Shown here piece after piece: positions 1 through 8,786 of a DNA stretch of 64,000 nucleotides. The notes under the pieces were generated by a model, which saw nothing but the letters and a program-made list of their open reading frames with translations, had not been told where the DNA came from and did not search any database. Source of the DNA: Stentor roeselii (taxonomy: Eukaryota > Ciliophora > Heterotrichea > Heterotrichida > Stentoridae); assembly GCA_006503475.1 (NCBI GenBank), contig RSEH01000089.1:62001-126000 (forward strand), written 5' to 3'. The translations under genes were made by a program, and so were the position numbers. Position 1 is the stretch's first letter, and every line of letters begins with the position of its first letter.

Positions 1-525
1 TTACAAACCTACCAAGACAACCCAACAATAAAACTCCGCCAAGCAGGTGTAAATGAAATATTTGACTGCACCTTAAACTCTCATCACGAGCCAAGTAGTT
101 CAGTCTTAGAAAGTTCAGAATTCGTGGCTTTAAGACCAGCTTTCCGAAATGCGGAAAGAGTTTCTACAGTTGTTCTTACTTCTGAATCAGTCTTGAGCCG
201 GAACCGGCTTCAGGAATGCTCAGTTCATTTGGAAAGACTTATTGAGCATAGTAATACTTTGACTCACTCGAAAAAGTTTGAAGATAAGATTGTTGTCGCT
301 GAACTTCCTGGATTGCATTCGCCTGTCTTTACTAGTAGCCCGACTATTGCGTTTTGTAACAAGTGTGGAAGAGATGTCAGGACTAGGATTAGGAAGGTTG
401 AGAATAAAATACTTGGATTCAGCTTTTTTGATTATTTTTGTTGTTTTCAGAGTGTTTGTGGAAAACAAGAATTTATTCATTCTTGTTCTAGATGTAGGAA
501 TGAACTTATTAAGGTAACGATGTAG
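1..525 (+). CDS. LITAF-like zinc-ribbon protein, 5' truncated
   Basis: The frame is open from the first base of the window to a TAG stop at 523-525, giving 174 visible residues; the start lies outside. The last ~55 residues have the LITAF layout: a CNKC pair, a hydrophobic stretch with FFDYFCCF, then HSCSRC. In the family the two Cys pairs join into one zinc ribbon and the hydrophobic part dips into the membrane, usually at endosomes or lysosomes. The upstream part is Ser/Thr-rich with no recognised domain. The domain call rests on Cys spacing and the hydrophobic insert; the cellular role is inferred. Confidence 0.6.
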   Translation, partial: LQTYQDNPTIKLRQAGVNEIFDCTLNSHHEPSSSVLESSEFVALRPAFRNAERVSTVVLTSESVLSRNRLQECSVHLERLIEHSNTLTHSKKFEDKIVVAELPGLHSPVFTSSPTIAFCNKCGRDVRTRIRKVENKILGFSFFDYFCCFQSVCGKQEFIHSCSRCRNELIKVTM

Positions 526-648
526 TGTAAATTTGAAAGATGATTGTTGGGAGAATGGTTGATTTTTATGATTTTTTGGATTTTTTTATGGTTTTTTATA
601 ATTTTTGATTCTCCAATACAACTCTCTAAATAAAAATCAAACCGAAGT

Positions 649-1974
649 ATGTATTCAAGATCAAGTCTATTTATCAAAAGTAACCTAGACCAATCCCCTA
701 AAACTCTAATCCAACAATGCGAGATGATCTTAGACGACTACGCAAAAGAACGTAAATCCCGCACAGGCCACGTAGCCTACTATTTCATCTGTGGACATCT
801 ATCCAGTTCTCAAATATCAATATCTCTAGAATCCTCAGATCTCGAAGTAAGCATAAAATACTTAGAATGGCCAACATCAGACAAATACATCCCTTTTTTT
901 TCAGAGACTTGGTTAGACTGTTTCTACGACTGCAAGTTGAATCTAAGCGAGATCCGTTCAGCGATAAGCAAAATGGACCGTGATTTTAATTTTTTAGAAG
1001 AAATAAGTGTTTCAAGCTGTAACTTTAAACGTTCTCGTCAATTTTCTGAAGACGATATCAAAATTTTTAAAAATTGTCTTTTATTCTACACAAGTCTCAA
1101 AAGTGAATTAAACAACAGAACTCTTGCATATGACATAAAAGACGCTTTTATTAATAAAGAAAATTCGAGTCACTTGTCTCGTGAGTTGTTTTTGATTAAC
1201 TCAGGAGTGATTAAAGCTCTTCGAGCACTTCCTTTGTTTTGGGGATCTTGTGTGAGGGCTGTGGAATTAACTGCTGAGGATATCCTTGAGTATAGCACAG
1301 GAACTGCTGTCACTTGGATTCAATTCGCAAGTTCAACTGAAGGAAACAAACCGGTAAAGAGCTTTTCCAGTAGAAACACTTATTTTCTAATCACATCCAT
1401 CTCAGGAAGAAAAGTTTCTCATTATTCCTCCTTTCCTCATGAAAACGAGGTGATTTTTTTGCCTTATAGTCACTTTTTAGTTTATAAAACTGAAAAAAAA
1501 AACAGTAAAAATTTCATTTTTTTAAAACAAATCGAACTGGGCATTGGAAAGTCAAACGTTCTTTGGGTCGATGATGAAATCTTTAAAAATTCCGGGGAAA
1601 ATAAGAGGATTATGGAAAAAGTCATGAAAATGAACCCTTACATTAAAATAATCCCGAAGGAAACTTCAGAATCTGCCCTTGCATTTCTTGAATCTTATTG
1701 GGGACAAGTGAAAAAAGAAACACCTGGGACTTTTAGAATACTTACAGACCTTAACAGGCCTAATGAAATTGATGGAACTCGTGCAGGGGCTAGGTTTTTA
1801 TGGGAGGTGTTAAATAGAGGGTTTAGCTGTGACCTGATGATTTTCACTTCGAATAGACTTCAGGCACAACAGGCATTGAAGGACTATTACTTGATTGACT
1901 TCAATATAAGAGTGACTGAATTTCAAAAAGAAGCTTTAAAGTTCATGTCTTTCACCGACCATATCTTAAACTAA
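649..1974 (+). CDS. Mono-ADP-ribosyltransferase fused to a response-regulator receiver-like domain
   Basis: 441 residues. The middle resembles arginine-type (R-S-E class) ADP-ribosyltransferases: R203 in a CVRAVE strand, a FASST strand at 226-230, and E265-N-E267 followed by V-I-F-L-P, matching the E-x-E signature of enzymes that move ADP-ribose from NAD to arginine. The last ~135 residues look like a receiver domain: hydrophobic strand plus acidic pair D308-D309, a TDLNRP strand with candidate phospho-acceptor D367, a hydroxyl residue in MIFTS (T400/S401) and K427. The D308-D367 gap is longer than in bacterial receivers, so an insertion is likely. The N-terminal ~150 residues are not recognised, and no signal peptide or membrane segment is seen, so it is probably cytosolic. 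A receiver-controlled ART is inference; the domain calls are motif-based. Confidence 0.6.
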   Translation: MYSRSSLFIKSNLDQSPKTLIQQCEMILDDYAKERKSRTGHVAYYFICGHLSSSQISISLESSDLEVSIKYLEWPTSDKYIPFFSETWLDCFYDCKLNLSEIRSAISKMDRDFNFLEEISVSSCNFKRSRQFSEDDIKIFKNCLLFYTSLKSELNNRTLAYDIKDAFINKENSSHLSRELFLINSGVIKALRALPLFWGSCVRAVELTAEDILEYSTGTAVTWIQFASSTEGNKPVKSFSSRNTYFLITSISGRKVSHYSSFPHENEVIFLPYSHFLVYKTEKKNSKNFIFLKQIELGIGKSNVLWVDDEIFKNSGENKRIMEKVMKMNPYIKIIPKETSESALAFLESYWGQVKKETPGTFRILTDLNRPNEIDGTRAGARFLWEVLNRGFSCDLMIFTSNRLQAQQALKDYYLIDFNIRVTEFQKEALKFMSFTDHILN

Positions 1975-2062
1975 ATAATTTTAACTTACCAATTAAAAAT
2001 CTCCAATAAAACATCAACTTATTAAAATCTTTCTAAACACTCACAATCGCTCCTAAATAATA

Positions 2063-2899
2063 ATGGCTTCTTTCGGAACAGGGAAAAAATTTTACAATAT
2101 CAATAAAAACCTCGAGTCCGGTCCAGGAGTTTACTATTCCGACCTCTACGCAAGGACCAGATTTTCACCTGACTTGTCAATCTTACCACGAAAGGAAAAC
2201 CCAGAACTTCAAGAAGTAGAGAAACTGAAACACATGCTAAACGAAAAAGAATCACAACTTCAACGACTTCGAGAAAATATCGACAGGTCAAATGAAGAAA
2301 TAACAGTCAACCCAGTCTACCCAGAACTCGTCATGAATTCAGCTTACGACTCAAAACAATGCGTTGAAATTTATGACAGTCATTTTAAATATCTCAACCA
2401 GCAAATTAAAGAAAAGGAAAAAGTTAGAATTGAAGAAAATCTTAAAAGGCAGAAAGAAACTCAGGATAGGTTGCAGCAAATGTATCAAATGAAGGAAATG
2501 GAAATTTTGGAAAGGAGAAGAGCTGCGGAAAGGGCTGAGGACTATCGGAATAGCTTGCTTATGCAGCAGAATTTTAATAGGCAGATTGAGTATGAGAGAA
2601 AAACTCGATCTGTCACTCCGAGGAATGAAAATAAATCGATTCGGAAGTCTTTTATTAATGCACATAATATTTTAAACTCACCTGATAGGGTACCGGTGCT
2701 TACGAAGGATCATGTTGTTCCTGCTACTAAGAATATCAATAGAATCACTCCTGAGTTGAGTCAATTGTTTCAGCAGCCCAAGTATACTAAGCAGAGTCCG
2801 AAGTTTCAGCCGAGTTATCCTGTTATTGGAAGCAGATTGGGATATAACTTTAATCAGAATGAACTTGTGAATGCAGCTCATGGATTTTATGCTGCTTAA
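2063..2899 (+). CDS. Coiled-coil protein with an N-terminal PG-rich motif
   Basis: 278 residues. The N-terminus holds a GPGVY motif preceded by a glycine/lysine segment, reminiscent of the PGPGxY motifs of sperm-tail PG-rich (SHIPPO-type) microtubule proteins. Residues ~45-75 and ~115-185 are rich in E, K, R and Q with heptad spacing and should form coiled coils. The C-terminal third is basic and Ser/Pro/Asn-rich, probably disordered. It starts 88 bp after the previous stop, on the same strand. A ciliary or cortical microtubule role is plausible but inferred from one short motif; no family was firmly recognised. Confidence 0.5.
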   Translation: MASFGTGKKFYNINKNLESGPGVYYSDLYARTRFSPDLSILPRKENPELQEVEKLKHMLNEKESQLQRLRENIDRSNEEITVNPVYPELVMNSAYDSKQCVEIYDSHFKYLNQQIKEKEKVRIEENLKRQKETQDRLQQMYQMKEMEILERRRAAERAEDYRNSLLMQQNFNRQIEYERKTRSVTPRNENKSIRKSFINAHNILNSPDRVPVLTKDHVVPATKNINRITPELSQLFQQPKYTKQSPKFQPSYPVIGSRLGYNFNQNELVNAAHGFYAA

Positions 2900-3062
2900 T
2901 ATAAGTAATAGATTAGTCTCAATCTTCTCAATAATCTCCTCAACTAATTCAAGTCTCTCAAATTAAAATCCCAATCCAACCTCATGCAATAATCCATCCA
3001 TCTCATCAATCCATTAAATCCCAACTCTTAATTCCGAACTGAATCTCAATAAAATCTCAATA

Positions 3063-4610
3063 ATGAACCCAGAACTCATTCTTCAAAGCATTCTCGAAGA
3101 AGTAGAAAACAAGCACTGCGTGGACTGTCAATCAAACCCATCCCAAAGCGTTTCACTTTACCACGGCGTATTAATTTGTGAGTCCTGTTCAGAGATTCAC
3201 AAGTCCTTAAAGCCCGAAATTTCCTGGATAAAAAGCCTGGAGTCCCCTTTCAAGTCATCAGAGCTGAATTTCCTTCGATTCGGTGGAAATTCGAAATTTT
3301 TAATCTTTTTGAACAGCTACAACATTCCATCAGACAGTAAAATTCCTTACAAGTACAACACAAATGCAGTGCTTTTCTACAGAAAACAACTGAAAAGTCT
3401 TGTAGAAGGAGTTGAAATAGAAGCAGAAACTCCTTCACTTGAAGAAGGACTTGAAATCATCTGTGAAAAACAAGAAGAAAAATCAACAGAAACCTGTCTA
3501 CCGCTCTTTATGTCTGAAACTATTGAATCAGGCAAAAAGGTTCTTGAAAAAATCTCAGAATCTGAAAAGGTCAGAAATTTTCAAGAAAAAACAAAAAATC
3601 TGATTCAAACCTTTCAAGAAGAAATTAAAACTAAAGCTGAAATCGGGAAACAAAGTGTGAATCATCTTCTGGAAAAAGGGACAAATGTCGGAAAAGAAAC
3701 GATTTTTAGTACATATGAAAAAGGTAAGGAAAAACTTAACAGCTCAGTTGAATATGGAAGGGAAAGTCTTGAACATGGAAAAAATCTTGTTTTGGATGGA
3801 TTTGAATATGGAAAAGAAACTATCATTGGAGGGGCTTCGAAGGGAAAAGAAAAAATCATTGAAAGTCTTCAGCATGGAAAAGAAACTATTGTCGAAGGTG
3901 CTTTTCGGGGAAAGGAAAAAATCGCTGAAAAAGTTGATGAAAGCAAAAATCTTATCATTGAAAGCATCGAGTATGGAAAAGAATCAATTTTTCAAGGTAA
4001 GCAAAAAATCACTGAAAAAGTCGAGGATGGAAAGATCAAGTTAATTGAAAGTTTTAATACTGGTAAAGAAGTTGTTAGTAATGGAAAAGAGAAAATATTG
4101 GAAAAAGTTGAAGCTGGGAAAAATATGATTTTTGATGGAATTGAATACGGAAAGGAAACTTTTATTCAGAAAAAGGAAAAAATTACTGAAAAAGTTGAGG
4201 AAGGGAAAAATCTGGTTAAAGGTGGATTGGAAATTGGAAAAGAAACCTTACTTGATAAAATTGAAGGAGGAAAAAATAGAATTTTTGAAGGTATTAACTT
4301 TGGAAAAGAAACAATTAAAGAAGCGAAGGAAAAAATTATGGAAACTGTTGAAAGTGGAAAACATAGAATTAAACAAAATATTGAGTATGGAAAAGATAGT
4401 CTTTTGGAGAGTGGAAAGAAAAGTCCTCAGAATGTTGAACCGGAAGATTCTGATGAGGGAATTGAAGAGGAAGTTAAAGAAACTAGAATTATTCGAAGCA
4501 AAAATGATATTACTGAAGAATTGGCGGTTGAAAAGGCAGAGATTGAAGTTAAACAAGAGGAATCTCAACTTTCTGAGATAAAAAATACGGAAAAAAAGAA
4601 TGAAAATTAA
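3063..4610 (+). CDS. ArfGAP-like zinc-finger protein with a long 11-residue amphipathic repeat tail
   Basis: 515 residues. Residues 19-42 give C-x2-C-x16-C-x2-C, followed by IHKSL, W-I-K-S-L, GGN-x-KF and a KY-x-T-x-A-x-x-FYRK segment: the ArfGAP fold that stimulates GTP hydrolysis on Arf proteins. The invariant arginine finger after the last Cys pair (HR in active GAPs) is Lys (K47). Residues ~209-445 are a run of 11-residue units starting with GKE/GKN-type turns (for example GKEKIIESLQH), broken by occasional 7-residue units. Such 11-mers form lipid-binding helices in perilipins, synucleins and LEA proteins. The C-terminus is acidic. A membrane- or lipid-droplet-associated Arf regulator is inferred; loss of the finger Arg questions GAP activity. 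Confidence 0.65.
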   Translation: MNPELILQSILEEVENKHCVDCQSNPSQSVSLYHGVLICESCSEIHKSLKPEISWIKSLESPFKSSELNFLRFGGNSKFLIFLNSYNIPSDSKIPYKYNTNAVLFYRKQLKSLVEGVEIEAETPSLEEGLEIICEKQEEKSTETCLPLFMSETIESGKKVLEKISESEKVRNFQEKTKNLIQTFQEEIKTKAEIGKQSVNHLLEKGTNVGKETIFSTYEKGKEKLNSSVEYGRESLEHGKNLVLDGFEYGKETIIGGASKGKEKIIESLQHGKETIVEGAFRGKEKIAEKVDESKNLIIESIEYGKESIFQGKQKITEKVEDGKIKLIESFNTGKEVVSNGKEKILEKVEAGKNMIFDGIEYGKETFIQKKEKITEKVEEGKNLVKGGLEIGKETLLDKIEGGKNRIFEGINFGKETIKEAKEKIMETVESGKHRIKQNIEYGKDSLLESGKKSPQNVEPEDSDEGIEEEVKETRIIRSKNDITEELAVEKAEIEVKQEESQLSEIKNTEKKNEN

Positions 4611-4880
4611 TTCAAATAAGTTGAGGTTTAGTAAAGATTTAATTTAGTTACACTTTCATTTGGATATTGTGAAACATTCTGAAGTTTTATCAAAGTTCTA
4701 TGACTAAAATAACATAAAATAATTTAAACAATTTCAACTTATATCCAATAATTCTCCTTACATCCTAAATCATCTCATTATAATAAACCCGTTCATCCCC
4801 TCTAAAACATCAAAAATTATTCTAACAGTCAAAAATTTCAACCTCACTGTAACCCAAATCAAAAAAAAAAATCCTATAAA

Positions 4881-5740
4881 ATGAACTGTTCTATATGCAT
4901 GGATCTTTACAAAGACCCTCGAATCCTTCTCTGCGGTCACAGTTTCTGCGAAGAGTGCCTAAAAAAACTGATAATAAACTACAAACTTTCATGCCCGACC
5001 TGCCGAAAGGTCCACAAATCAATCCAATTAGAAGACTACCCAAAAAATTACGCCCTGATCGAAATGGTCGAAAACCATAAAAAAGCCGAACAAGAGAACT
5101 TAAAGAAAAGATCAAAAACATCGAAGAGTTTTAATAAAAAGCCAAAAAAAAGCAATCCAGAGCGAAACAAAACATTCACAGGAATTTCGATAGTTACTGA
5201 AAAATTATCTAAAATAGACCCAAATATTTACATTAACGTAAATGACAAGGCTTTAGAGATAGTAATTCCCAGACAGGACTATGCAAGCAAAATCCTTCCG
5301 TGGTTTAATGTTTGGAAATATTACAATCAACTTTTGTTTACTTATTGTTTTGTGGCTTTGTCAATAGTAAAGTTAAATAGTCTCTGCTTACGATTATCTT
5401 CGGGCAAGTCACTATAAACCAGACCTGCAAAAGTAGTTCGAATGGGTGGATTTGGATTAACGTTTTTATTCATATTTGTCTTGTTTTTTGGTATTGCTAT
5501 TTGTTGAGGATGCCAGTTACCAGGTCGCCGGTGGTAGGAATGAAAATACTTTACATTATTTCTTTAATTTCTTCAACGATAATTTCATTCGCTATTATTT
5601 TCATCACAATTACTTACTGCAGAAATGTCTCTGAGATTTTTATACTAGGGATCATTAACACTGCTTTTAATTTCATTGTATCTATAGTGAACTGGCTTCA
5701 AATTATAAAAACAACGATGATCAACACTAGAAAACGATAA
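4881..5740 (+). CDS. RING-finger membrane protein (two exons)
   Basis: Exon 1 (4881-5366) begins with a C3HC4 RING: C3, C6, C18, H20, C23, C26, C38, C41, typical of E3 ubiquitin ligases. A basic linker and a hydrophobic segment follow. Read straight on, the frame stops at 5417. If the 14 nt at 5367-5380 (GTAAAGTTAAATAG) are removed, the frame continues openly to a TAA at 5740. The 281-residue product then has about four membrane segments and an N-Q-T glycosylation site between the first two. The join completes a hydrophobic helix that is otherwise cut, which supports it. A 14-nt intron is unusual here (others are 15 nt); a one-base sequence error is the alternative. Another splice at 5407-5421 is possible but needs a second event. 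Confidence 0.55.
5367..5380 (+). other. Candidate 14-nt intron in the RING gene
   Basis: GTAAAGTTAAATAG starts on a codon boundary; removing it shifts to the frame that stays open to 5740 and restores a continuous membrane helix. It has the GTAA...TAG ends of the 15-nt introns elsewhere but is one base shorter. Confidence 0.4.
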
Positions 5741-5866
5741 TTTTAATAATCGTTTGAATATTTTAGTTTATAATAATTTTCTAATCATTTCTGTGAGTTT
5801 TTACTTGGAATAGTGAAGGACTGTTGAAGTTAGATAATTTCAGAAGTTTGGATTGGAATATAATAA

Positions 5867-6013
5867 ATGAACAGCAACTCGGGTAATAATGTTCCGAATG
5901 AAGAAGAAAAGGTTGATAAGTCTCTGAGGAGACTTAAGCCTATAGAACGCAAGGCACAGGAACCTAATTCGCCTGCTGAATCATTGCATACTGATTCAGA
6001 AGATGAAGGATAG
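5867..6013 (+). CDS. Small acidic-tailed hypothetical protein (48 aa)
   Basis: ATG to TAG, 48 residues, preceded by AATATAATAA, similar to the A-rich leaders of neighbouring genes. The product is hydrophilic, with a basic middle (LRRLKPIERKAQEP) and an acidic end (DSEDEG). It is too short for family recognition and could be a chance ORF, though its composition is more protein-like than the surrounding AT-rich sequence. It lies 126 bp after the RING gene on the same strand. Confidence 0.35.
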   Translation: MNSNSGNNVPNEEEKVDKSLRRLKPIERKAQEPNSPAESLHTDSEDEG

Positions 6014-8786
6014 ATTATGCTAATAAGTTGTTTAAGGTTGTTTTAAGGAACTTTCTGTTGTCTGGAATTAGTTTGGGGTTATTTCGATGATGTTTGGATG
6101 TTAAGGATAAGGATGAGATTGTTGGATTCTTTGGGTTCTTGGTTAGTGTCTTGGATTTTCGGTTCGGTACCATATTAAATGAAAGTATTGATTTCACTTG
6201 GAGTTGATCAATGAAATTGTTTAGTTATTGTTTTAAAGGAGTTGTTTTGATTTAGGAGGATTCATTTCAAATTGAGGTTAATTTTTAAGAGTTAATAAAA
6301 TTGAAGCTTTGTGAAATTTTATCAACAGTGATTAGCATACATTTTAATACTAATTACTTCTGGTCGAGGATCAGGATAATCTTTTGATTCAAATCAAGCT
6401 TCAAAATCATTGAAATCGAATTCCATATTCTTTAAACCTTGAAATCTTTTACTTTCATCATATTATTCATTAATCATAAAACTTCTAAATTTTTTTTACT
6501 CAAATCTTTCAAAAGTAAAAATCAAAAATGACTAAATTCCTAACATTTTCCAAGTCTTTCATAATTATATCATACAAAAATGAAGTAGGAAATCCATAAA
6601 AACCCTGATTGAGTGATTATAAATGAAATCTCGAAACTCAAGCAAATCCAGCCAAACTAAGCCCAGTTCATGCAAAAGCACTGAGTTATCCTTAAAGTCT
6701 TTCCTAAAATTTATTTTATTTTCTTGGCCTGTATTGAGAAGTTCACTTTGAAATCAATGAAAAAGGTTTCGAACAGGCCAAATCATGTCGAACATGTTAA
6801 TACGAATCAAGTCTGAAAATATCAGTGGATTTAAGCCATGATGTCCTAAAGTAAACGAAAACTGAATCAACCCTTATAGTCTGCTCTTAATCCTAATATT
6901 GTGGGTGTGGTACACAGTTTCTCTATTGAAAAATACTCCTAAATGAAATGCTGCAAATAATTATAACTTAAGTTCTTTAAGAAATATAACCAATTAATCC
7001 TTCTGTGATTAATATAGATTCATATAATTATAACTTAATTTTTCAAGAACTATTGCATAATTCTGGTATTAATATAGATTCTCGATGAAAAGAATAGAGT
7101 AATCTTTTATTTTTAGGCAATTCTATATTTATCATCCTGAAGATTATTTTTTATCATGAATTTTTCCACACATCCAAATATCCTTAGCACTTTAACTCAA
7201 TGTCCTGTATAGTATTTCTTTGCCAGCCTTTGACTGATTTTATAGAATCTTAACTTTCTATATATTGAATTATTCATCTCTAGTATTATTTTTGCATTTT
7301 TTTATATAAAATAGAACTCATCCTGATTCAATATTACTAATTATGCTCTTTTATATCTCAAATTTATATAAGTATTGATAAGGTATAGTCATAATCTCAC
7401 TGAGTGTGTTGTTTTTTAATGGATGACTTAGTATTACTCACTCCTTAAACCCTAAGCTAACTTAAAATTCTTAGAAGTAAATTTTAAAACATATTTTAAA
7501 TCGTATTCTCAACTCAAAATGAGAAATTTTAGGAAGAATTCACATGAGGATATAATTTTATAATCAAATATCTATCAGAAATACAAAATCAATATAATAG
7601 TATGAATATAATAAATGTTCTGATTATGTAGAAACATAGTTTATCATAAAATTTAAAATCATTTATTATGACTAAAGTTTATTTCATGGCTTAATATAAA
7701 CATAGTGATTTTTATTAATACCTAATCAAATATGTACTAAGTTAGCCTAGGTATCAGAGGTATTTTAAAACTGAATAAAATAGTAAATTGATAAAAATCC
7801 TAGAATGAAATATTCTATAAGGTTGTCTATTACGTTTTTCAGTTCCATTTAATTATCAGTAAACCTAATTGACTATTTATTCATATTCTTATAATATAAT
7901 ATCTTAGAAAAATTATTGGTATCGGTCACTGATTCAGAACCTTCAGAATTTAGTTAATATGATGTAAAATCTCAAAAAAACTTTCAATGACTGACCAAGC
8001 ATGGCTGGCTCTTTAGAAATGAGTTTAATGTCTACTGAAGTAAATTTTAAGGTATTCAGAGTTTTACGTATTTTATTGTCCTACCGCATATTTCAAAACT
8101 TAGAGGATGAAGCGTCTCGATTTCTTCAACCATGAATGATTGAAAAGAGGAATCTACTCTGAAAATGAGTAATGAGTTAAGATTTTGAATATTAGTACAT
8201 TAAAAATTATCTAAGATCGATATATTCCTATTCTATGTGGCTGTATCTTACACCATTCACTTCCAGATTTAATTTTCCAGATCATCAGTGATTGTGATTT
8301 ATTAATTAAGACAAATCTGAGAAAATCCTCAGATTCCGGTCAGACCTGGCAGGATTCAGCGTTTTTTTCATTTTCTATACAGCCATCAAAATATCTAAGG
8401 TAAAATATACAAAACATTAAGATTATTAGACAAGTATTTCTACAAGAAACCGAGCATTTTTCATTCAATCAACTCAAAAACAATCTGAATAAAAAATCCC
8501 AGCCCAAATCGAAAGGTCAACATCAACAATCCATTTAATTCTTGCCATATGACATTCTACCAAATAATCCATAATTCTTTCCATATTACAGTCTACCAAA
8601 TTTCCAACAATACTAACTACCAATAACCCAAACCAAATCTAAAAAATTCGAACCCTTAATAATAATCTTCTCATTTTCTTAAAAAAACATTCAAATAATA
8701 ATAATCCAGATGATGATTCATATAATATTTAATAATATATCTTAAATCTAAATGCCAAACCTAAATGAGCATCTTCTCAGAGATAA
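6014..8786. other. Long gene-free AT-rich stretch
   Basis: About 2.8 kb without a convincing gene, in a window where spacers are often under 200 bp. No tRNA, snRNA or known RNA motif could be recognised by eye. A minus-strand stretch at roughly 6570-6865 stays nearly open and could be a worn-down gene, but it matches nothing recognised. An imperfect direct repeat lies at 6957-7081. Confidence 0.5.
6957..7081. repeat. Imperfect direct repeat, two ~60-nt units
   Basis: Units 6957-7021 and 7024-7081 both begin ATAATTATAACTTAA and both end TTAATATAGATTC, with diverged middles of slightly different length. This is a simple tandem duplication in non-coding DNA; no function is apparent. Confidence 0.6.

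Noticed and set aside
4132-4581. 149-residue + ORF and a 106-residue minus ORF inside the ArfGAP-like repeat tail
   Set aside because: Both are by-products of the repetitive GAAAAA-rich coding sequence.
5407-5421. Alternative 15-nt intron GTCACTATAAACCAG in the RING gene
   Set aside because: It starts GTC rather than GTA and needs a further frame change to reach the last exon; the 14-nt option needs only one event.
8330-8375. Possible Pol III transcript end (a run of T after GATTCAGCG)
   Set aside because: No tRNA, U6, SRP or 5S core could be recognised upstream.
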